Assembly: GCA_026992705.1 (NCBI GenBank)
Contig: JALWYT010000333.1
Coordinates: forward strand, 1-10,346
Reading direction: 5' to 3'
Source of the DNA: Thiotrichaceae bacterium
GTDB taxonomy: Bacteria; Pseudomonadota; Gammaproteobacteria; Thiotrichales; Thiotrichaceae
DNA: 10,346 bases
The notes under the pieces are model-generated. The model saw nothing but the letters and a program-made list of their open reading frames with translations, had not been told where the DNA came from and ran no database searches. Shown one piece after another: positions 5,510 through 10,346 of this stretch (the stretch's first letter is position 1; the number at the start of each line of letters is the position of its first letter). The position numbers and the translations under genes were made by a program.

Positions 5510-6280
5510 TTACAAGTATTTCAGACTTATAATTCTCAAGCCGCTTGAAGGGCATTGATATTCAGGATCATCCACTGGCTCCCAAATCATCTCAGGGTTA
5601 TATGAATCATACATATAGCCTGTGGGCTTGTCGGCTTCTACCCGTTTATTTATTAGCTGATAATGCCCATTTTGCATGGCATATTCGTTATAACAGGCAA
5701 TAAATGTTCCTTTAATTGTAGCTGTACTTCTTGTATCTATAGTATTCCATGGAGAATCTTTAGAGCTAATATGCCCATTAATCTGTATCAAAGTTCCTTT
5801 ACTTGAAAGAATAATACGGGATTCTGCACCCTCTTTTTGTTGAATTAACCAATAGTCTCTTGGTGCACTTAGTTTTTTGGTTTTACAGCCTCCTTGATTG
5901 TCTGTTGTCACCAGCCATTCGGCTGTTTCCACCTTTCCATCGGTTTCAACGCGTATTGCAATAAATTGGCAATCGCTAACTCGTTTGCCTCTTTTGCTAT
6001 TTAAAATAACCTTACGAAGAAATGGAACTCGGCTTACCGTTAAAGGTCTTTTTATAATTTTATCATCCTTTGTTACATCCATTTTATACCCTTGAATAAT
6101 ATCGTGTAAGTAAACACTTATCCCATTATTAAACAACTCTGAAACCGTTTTTTTACCAATATTTTTAGAATGTGAATTCTGTAATATATCGCCTGTTGTT
6201 GCATTGCAACCCTGCAAGCCCCCTCCTAGCAATAAGAAAACACAAGCAAAGAAGTAACTATATTTTTTAATTTTCATCAT
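5510..6280 (-). CDS. Tandem outer-membrane lipoprotein paralogue B (middle, mosaic)
   Basis: This is a 256-aa lipoprotein with lipobox LQGC (Cys25, then Asn). The four family cysteines are Cys104 (DCQFIAIRVE), Cys132, Cys196 (ACYNEYAMQNG) and Cys243 (YQCPS). It is a mosaic. Its first 27 residues and upstream DNA are almost identical to copy C, whereas the body and C-terminal third (INKRVEADKPTG, NPEYQCPS-like end) are closest to copy A. The C-terminus continues 11 residues past the CPS position where A and C end, reading SGLRIISLKYL, an apparent run-on. The start offers two adjacent ATGs (MMK). Copy C has AGGA upstream of the same codons, but B has an extra base (AGTGA), so no good Shine-Dalgarno remains and translation may be weaker. 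Function unknown; immunity role inferred from context only. Confidence 0.72.
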   Translation of the reverse strand: MMKIKKYSYFFACVFLLLGGGLQGCNATTGDILQNSHSKNIGKKTVSELFNNGISVYLHDIIQGYKMDVTKDDKIIKRPLTVSRVPFLRKVILNSKRGKRVSDCQFIAIRVETDGKVETAEWLVTTDNQGGCKTKKLSAPRDYWLIQQKEGAESRIILSSKGTLIQINGHISSKDSPWNTIDTRSTATIKGTFIACYNEYAMQNGHYQLINKRVEADKPTGYMYDSYNPEMIWEPVDDPEYQCPSSGLRIISLKYL

Positions 6281-6311
6281 GGCATCACTAGGTCAGTGAA
6301 TCAATAAACTG
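6201..6311 (-). repeat. Direct repeat, copy 1 (5' block of lipoprotein B)
   Basis: About 111 bp covering the leader, start and signal-peptide codons of copy B match 6971-7080 with one one-base indel and about three substitutions. The match stops abruptly at 6311, right beside the hairpin after copy C, which marks the likely duplication junction. Past residue 27 the two genes diverge strongly, so the repeat reflects recent conversion or duplication of the 5' end only. Confidence 0.88.
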
Positions 6312-6314
6312 AAT

Positions 6315-6335
6315 AAAAGGGCAACTTCCCTTTTT
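6315..6335 (-). terminator. Possible terminator after lipoprotein C
   Basis: On the - strand, AAAAGGG-AAGTTG-CCCTTTT forms a 7-bp stem with a six-base loop that begins within the stop codon of copy C and is followed by ATT. The stem has only three G-C pairs, so termination would be partial. That would allow readthrough into copies B and A, which have no obvious promoter of their own. Confidence 0.4.
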
Positions 6336-7050
6336 AAAGACCACAATGATAACGAGGGTCATTAATAGGCTGCCAAGACATTTCAGGAGTAGAATCAAGC
6401 ATTGCTCCCGTTGGTACACTGGCATCAACTTTTTTCTTATCTAAAACAAATTTTCCATCTTGCCAGTGATATTTATTAACACAAGAAATTTGCACTTGAT
6501 TATCATCTGGAGAATTTACCATTACCCAACTACCATCTGCTAATTGATCACCATTTTGAACAGTAATATGAGCACCACCTAAAAGCTTTAACCAACTTCC
6601 ATTAAAAGTTGTTGATGGTCTTAATGTTACTTCTTTTGCCCTACCACTTTTAATCAATTTAGCCGATAAATCTTTCCCCTGCTGGACTAACCAATAATTT
6701 CTTATATTACCGCCACAATGCCCTGTGCCTTGTGTTGTTGCTAACCAATCTATTGTTTCTGACTTTTTATCAAATTCGACTCGTGTTGCCACAAATTGAC
6801 AGTCATTCAACAATCGACCACGCTGAGTTTTTAAAATTAACTTACGGATAAAATCTGCCTTTATTGTTTTGAAAATATCATCTTCTTTCTTTGCCGCTTT
6901 AGGGTCTTTAGCAATATCATCTAAATATCCACCCGTTGTTATCGGAAAATCATGCCCTTTGCTAGGGTTGGCATTGCAACCCTGCAAGCCCCCTCCTAGC
7001 AACAAGAAAACACAAGCAAAGAAGTAACTATATTTTTTAATTTTCATCAT
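6334..7050 (-). CDS. Tandem outer-membrane lipoprotein paralogue C (first of three)
   Basis: This is a 238-aa lipoprotein with lipobox LQGC (Cys25, then Asn). The family cysteines are Cys84 (DCQFVATRVE), Cys112 (GHCGG), Cys190 (SCVNKYHWQDG) and Cys236 (YHCGL). Blocks shared with A and B include DWLATTQ, RNYWLVQQ, PTGAMLDSTPEMSWQ and NDPRY. It lacks the N-terminal insert of A and B and has its own middle section (about 140-185). The alternation of a CQF..TRVE strand, a (D/E)WL.TT strand and a YWL.QQ strand recalls small secreted beta-rich proteins with FG-GAP-like or inhibitor-like folds, but I cannot assign a family. Of the two adjacent ATGs, AGGA upstream is four bases from the first and seven from the second (7047), so the second may be the real start. 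Promoter-proximal gene, divergent from the 859-aa gene. Confidence 0.75.
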   Translation of the reverse strand: MMKIKKYSYFFACVFLLLGGGLQGCNANPSKGHDFPITTGGYLDDIAKDPKAAKKEDDIFKTIKADFIRKLILKTQRGRLLNDCQFVATRVEFDKKSETIDWLATTQGTGHCGGNIRNYWLVQQGKDLSAKLIKSGRAKEVTLRPSTTFNGSWLKLLGGAHITVQNGDQLADGSWVMVNSPDDNQVQISCVNKYHWQDGKFVLDKKKVDASVPTGAMLDSTPEMSWQPINDPRYHCGL

Positions 7051-7080
7051 GGCATCCTAGGTCAATAAATCAATAAACTG
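6971..7080 (-). repeat. Direct repeat, copy 2 (5' block of lipoprotein C)
   Basis: This is the 110-bp partner of 6201-6311. It spans 30 bp of leader, the double ATG and the signal peptide through the lipobox. It retains AGGA before the start codons, whereas copy 1 has one inserted base there, so this copy probably represents the ancestral state. Confidence 0.88.
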
Positions 7081-7090
7081 GAGAAAGTTT

Positions 7091-7117
7091 AGTATAAAAA
7101 TTTTTGAGTAATGTGCA
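7091..7117 (-). promoter_or_regulatory. Candidate promoter of the lipoprotein operon
   Basis: On the - strand, TATACT (7091-7096, 5/6 match to a -10 box) is preceded, 15 bp away, by TGCACA (7112-7117, 4/6 match to a -35 box). The spacing is short, so this is a weak promoter at best. It would give a leader of about 35 nt for copy C. The block lies outside the 110-bp repeat, so copy B lacks it. Confidence 0.3.
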
Positions 7118-7154
7118 GTGAAACAAAGCTTAACATAATATTAATTGAAATCTA

Positions 7155-7192
7155 TTGACAAATCCCCCCCCCAAATCTGTACGTTTTATATA
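7155..7192 (+). promoter_or_regulatory. Promoter-like region with C9 homopolymer, upstream of the 859-aa gene
   Basis: A perfect -35 hexamer TTGACA (7155-7160) is followed by an uninterrupted run of nine C (7164-7172) and then the AT-rich TTTATATA (7185-7192). The gap from TTGACA to TTTATA is 24 bp, far longer than the optimal 17. As written, the promoter should be weak or off unless another -10 is used. Homopolymer tracts between -35 and -10 drive phase variation by slipped-strand mispairing in Neisseria (porA, opc). A C9 run is striking in this AT-rich setting. Whether the tract really varies cannot be judged from one sequence. Confidence 0.35.
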
Positions 7193-7233
7193 CAACAATA
7201 ACAAATATCACAGCAAGCCCTAAAGGAGTTACT

Positions 7234-9813
7234 ATGCCAAACTATAGCCGTCATACTTTGTATGCCGAGTGCATACGCACACAAAACTCAGCCATTGAGA
7301 AAATGATCAATTGCCATCGTTTTTTGTTCCCTGACAGTCCACCTAAAGAGGAGCTTAAAGTTTTAATTATTGAGGATATTCGTCCTTATCTTGTTGAGGT
7401 TGATCTATCTGTTAGTCCACTGCAACAACAAATTAATAAACTACAGCAACAACAAGAGCCTCAAGCTCAAGATGATCTTCTTCAACAAAAAATTGAGGAA
7501 AAACAGAAATACCTTGATCAATACAAAAATGATTATGAAAGTAGTGTAATCGTGTATCAACAAGTTCAACCTGTCATTAAAGCATTAGAGGTAGATGAGG
7601 ATGAATTTAAAGCCCCTGATAAAAAATCAAATGAGTATCGCTATATTATTGATGATGAAACAGCCGATATGCTTTGTAAGCGAGACAATAGAGAAGCCGC
7701 TTGCTCAATTCATTTCAGCAATAAACACATAGAACTCACAGGGCAACAAACTGATGCTTTACGGGTATGGTGTAATAATGTCAATATCGATAAACTCGTC
7801 ATTCGTGATAACCGCCGTGATATAGAAACCGCTCATCGGGACGGTATTCAGCTTATTCCACCCCCTAAATACCGTGAAGAAACCAATGCGGCTGGTAAAA
7901 CCGTACAAATTAAAGAAGCCGACCAAATGGCGGGTATGGTACTAGAAAATACCACAATTACTAACTGCGACATTCTTGCACCCAAGGCTGCTCTGCAAGG
8001 TATTTTTAGCAGTGATGGTATGTGTCGTAACCTAAAAATAAATCAAGTCAAAATAGGCACACAAGGTGGACATGCCATTTCTATCTCAGGCGTATTAACA
8101 GATTGTGAGTTCAGCAATATCGAACTATATCAACAAGAAGATTTTAGCAAAGAACATCCTGCCCCTATCCCTGAAATTGCTCTATTCCCCGTGCGTATTG
8201 GTGGTAATATGGCAGATGAAGGCATGATCTATATTCTTGATTTCAAAAAAGGTTCAGGGTATGAGTATGGTAGTTTTATTGATAACAATAACAAGCTTTA
8301 TCGAACAGGATCAAGTCAAGCAGAGGTAACAAACGTAAAGGATTACCGAAAAATTATCCCAGAAAGATTTAAGATAATGTCATGCGGGCTGACTGATTTT
8401 AATTACAGCAAGTACATTAGCGAATACAGCAGTTGGACACTTGCTGACTTTAAGCGAGAGTTACCTGATGCCTATCAACAAATGAAGACTTGGATAGATA
8501 GGCGAGTCTCAGAATACAGTACAGGAGATCGAAAAAAAGAAACGGAGAAAATTATAATAAATAATAAACCTGTTGTAATTGAGTTACCTGAGATTAGACC
8601 TGAGCAAACAAGCCACAAAAAATTTGGTGTATTGGATATGCTAACAACTGCTCAAAAACAGCTGAATGAGCAAGACCCAGCATGGCTCAATACCCGCTTG
8701 CCTGATTTACAAGAAACCGCTATCCGCAGTTTCACTATGAAGAGCATCGCAATAAGAAATGGCACTATTGCACCACTTTATGACTTAGGGAAATACGGCA
8801 ATGCACTACGCAAAGCTTATCTACGGTTTATCTTAGATGATACCGTATTCAACAGAGCAATGGTTGATGCACCTTATAGCAATCAACTGACTAACTCCAC
8901 TCACACATCAAGTGGTCCAAGCAAACCCATTGCACCAAAAGCCAGTGAAATATGGAGTCGCCCCGAAGATAATGAGCTAAAAGCCGCTTTACGCGTTGCC
9001 CCTTCATTAAGCGTCCCACAAGGCGAAGATATTCAGCTCTCCCTAACTTCACCTTTTAACGATGATGCCACTTATAGCTACAAATGGACTGCTGTTAATA
9101 CTGATTTACCCATCGGTAAAAATAACCGCTACACCATCAAAACCACTGATTTAGCCGTTAAAGACAAATACCGAATCTTTTGTGATGTTACAAAAGATGG
9201 GCATATGCAACGAGTTATTGCCTACTACAATGTAAAAGAAAAACCTGCCGAAACAACACTCCCCCCTGAAGCACAAGCACCCACCGCTATTACACCTAAA
9301 GGCTTATGGAGCCGAGATGCCGATATTAAAAAATACCTAAGAGTATCGGCTCAATCAGTTAAACAAGGAGAAAAAATCAAATTCTTCTTTGATGAAGGCT
9401 CACCTTTTGATGGCACTTATAGCTATTACTGGGTAGTTAGTAAAAAACCCAGCGAACATAGCAGCAATCTATTCTTTGAACTGGATACGGGTAATTTAGA
9501 TATTGGCGATCAACAGCGTGTTCAGTTTCAAGTTAGTAAGGATGGTGATGTTCGTACAGGGAGTGTGAATATTGATGTAAAAGATGACCAAAAAACAGAA
9601 AAAGGAATTATTAATTTAGTGGTACAAGAAGCTGATACAGACAAGCTCGTCACTGGTGAAAAATATATCCTAATTTTTGATGAAAATCACTCAGTAAAAC
9701 TCAGCGGAGAAACTGATACAAATGGCTGTATTAAACACGAAAATATCCCCCTCGGTAATTACACTCTATATTTTGACAACCCGACTCTTGGCATTATCAA
9801 ACAAGATCAATAA
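7234..9813 (+). CDS. 859-aa modular protein: coiled coil, beta-helix-like core, two Ig-like repeats, transthyretin-like C-terminus
   Basis: This large protein has no signal peptide or membrane segment. Residues 1-60 are a conserved-looking head. About 61-110 is a Gln-rich coiled coil. About 155-300 shows short beta repeats with N-x-x-I rungs and the motif HRDGIQLIP (201-209), like right-handed beta-helix or tailspike-type folds; RIGGNMADEGMIYIL (321-335) follows. About 370-545 is a mixed helical region. Two homologous Ig-like domains follow (about 573-667 and 690-782), both opening W-S-R and sharing QGE.I, SPF and TYSY.W. The last 70 residues (790-859) are a transthyretin-like module with G.TD.NG and IP.GNYTL. 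AAGGAG lies five bases before the ATG. I know of no characterised member. The layout fits an exported cargo or adaptor, possibly for type VI secretion, but no secretion gene is in view. Confidence 0.8.
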   Translation: MPNYSRHTLYAECIRTQNSAIEKMINCHRFLFPDSPPKEELKVLIIEDIRPYLVEVDLSVSPLQQQINKLQQQQEPQAQDDLLQQKIEEKQKYLDQYKNDYESSVIVYQQVQPVIKALEVDEDEFKAPDKKSNEYRYIIDDETADMLCKRDNREAACSIHFSNKHIELTGQQTDALRVWCNNVNIDKLVIRDNRRDIETAHRDGIQLIPPPKYREETNAAGKTVQIKEADQMAGMVLENTTITNCDILAPKAALQGIFSSDGMCRNLKINQVKIGTQGGHAISISGVLTDCEFSNIELYQQEDFSKEHPAPIPEIALFPVRIGGNMADEGMIYILDFKKGSGYEYGSFIDNNNKLYRTGSSQAEVTNVKDYRKIIPERFKIMSCGLTDFNYSKYISEYSSWTLADFKRELPDAYQQMKTWIDRRVSEYSTGDRKKETEKIIINNKPVVIELPEIRPEQTSHKKFGVLDMLTTAQKQLNEQDPAWLNTRLPDLQETAIRSFTMKSIAIRNGTIAPLYDLGKYGNALRKAYLRFILDDTVFNRAMVDAPYSNQLTNSTHTSSGPSKPIAPKASEIWSRPEDNELKAALRVAPSLSVPQGEDIQLSLTSPFNDDATYSYKWTAVNTDLPIGKNNRYTIKTTDLAVKDKYRIFCDVTKDGHMQRVIAYYNVKEKPAETTLPPEAQAPTAITPKGLWSRDADIKKYLRVSAQSVKQGEKIKFFFDEGSPFDGTYSYYWVVSKKPSEHSSNLFFELDTGNLDIGDQQRVQFQVSKDGDVRTGSVNIDVKDDQKTEKGIINLVVQEADTDKLVTGEKYILIFDENHSVKLSGETDTNGCIKHENIPLGNYTLYFDNPTLGIIKQDQ

Positions 9814-9830
9814 GCACAGAGGCAAATATA

Positions 9831-10346
9831 ATGACCAACATAACACAAAATAAAACTCCTTTATCATACACTCATGTTCAAAGTACATTAGTTAAGCCAC
9901 AGGCGAATACTCAGCAAAAGATATTGGTAAAAAAGAATACTGACACAACAAAAATATGGAGAGGGCAACCTATCCGTTGGGAATTAAAAGAAGTCAACGG
10001 AAAATTTTACAATGTACCTTTCTATGATATGCAAGTATATGGCGAAGGAACAATATATGTAGCAAATGGCAATGACTTGATTATTAGAGACCACCCTGAT
10101 GCTCAGGCATATTTAATTGCCTTAGAAGTCCGTCCAGCACAGGCTCGTGATGTATTACCTCATATCCCTAATGCAATGGATAATATGGGCTGGAAAATTG
10201 CTGCTAGAATGATGCGGCATTGGTTTTCTATTAAACCTGCTTGGAAGATGACGGATAAAATAAAACATGGAGACGCTGATCCAATGACATTAAAGCCAAG
10301 CCAATATAATGATCAAATTATAAAAATGGATTGGGTATTGCACTAT
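9831..10346 (+). CDS. DUF6402-like protein, 3' end outside the window
   Basis: An open frame of 172 codons starts at ATG 9831, with AGAGG eight bases upstream, and continues past the window edge. It begins 17 bp after the stop of the 859-aa gene, so the two are one transcription unit. There is no signal peptide. The N-terminal 40 residues are Gln/Lys/Thr-rich and flexible. A beta-rich section follows (about 42-100, with KIWRGQPIRWEL and VYGEGTIYV). The block PHIPNAMDNMGW (110-121), then AARMMRHWF (124-132) and IIKMDWVLHY at the edge, matches what I recall of DUF6402, a family of unknown function seen beside type VI secretion genes and often annotated as effector-related. Assignment is from remembered motifs, not a search. 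The missing C-terminus may carry the variable, possibly toxic, part. Confidence 0.65.
   Translation, partial: MTNITQNKTPLSYTHVQSTLVKPQANTQQKILVKKNTDTTKIWRGQPIRWELKEVNGKFYNVPFYDMQVYGEGTIYVANGNDLIIRDHPDAQAYLIALEVRPAQARDVLPHIPNAMDNMGWKIAARMMRHWFSIKPAWKMTDKIKHGDADPMTLKPSQYNDQIIKMDWVLHY

Noticed and set aside
5898..6095. 65-codon + strand frame inside lipoprotein B
   Set aside because: It is antisense to a conserved family block (cysteine motif and ETAEWL) and has no supporting start signal.
7420..7500. CAA/CAG-rich stretch as a microsatellite
   Set aside because: The repeats are irregular and encode the Gln-rich coiled coil; there is no uniform tract likely to slip.
1..10346. CRISPR arrays, rRNA, tRNA, integrase or attachment sites
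   Set aside because: I looked for regularly spaced repeats, conserved RNA motifs and recombinase signatures on both strands and saw none.

Overview
The window is a low-GC, gene-dense stretch of a bacterial chromosome. The gene content points to a gammaproteobacterium: a Bpt-type leucyltransferase, a DUF2069 membrane protein, and an ArsC-WrbA-DUF2069 gene string. The genus cannot be fixed from the sequence. The window has a conserved housekeeping half (1-3909) and an accessory half (3910-10346).

Housekeeping half: bpt (N-end-rule aminoacyl transferase) is followed almost without a gap by a membrane-anchored DUF4340 protein on the + strand. Facing it on the - strand is a compact operon, read as a short ArsC-type reductase, then WrbA, then the DUF2069 membrane protein; the last two overlap by ATGA. 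The DUF4340 and DUF2069 stop codons are separated by one base. Diverging from arsC is an exported thioredoxin-fold (TlpA-like) protein with an unusual Gln/Lys-rich tail.

Accessory half: 3937-4261 holds a 38-codon remnant whose peptide matches the C-terminal domain of the large protein encoded about 5.8 kb downstream, overlapped by a 71-aa orphan ORF. A degenerate non-coding stretch follows (4262-4689), with a long imperfect hairpin, possible insertion-sequence debris and a frameshifted membrane-segment fragment. Then come three tandem paralogous outer-membrane lipoproteins on the - strand. They share four conserved cysteines; the first two genes to be transcribed also share a 110-bp near-identical 5' block. 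Divergent from them, behind a promoter-like region with an uninterrupted run of nine C, is an 859-aa modular protein without a signal peptide. Its layout is an N-terminal Gln-rich coiled coil, a beta-helix-like middle, two tandem Ig-like repeats and a transthyretin-like C-terminal domain. A DUF6402-like gene follows 17 bp later and runs off the window.

Working interpretation (inference): the 859-aa protein and the DUF6402-like protein form a contact-dependent effector/cargo module, perhaps type VI secretion-linked. The tandem lipoproteins are candidate envelope immunity proteins, and the 3937-4261 remnant is the scar of an older or displaced copy of the module. No secretion structural gene (VgrG, Hcp, PAAR, TssA-M) lies inside the window, so the secretion link is unproven.
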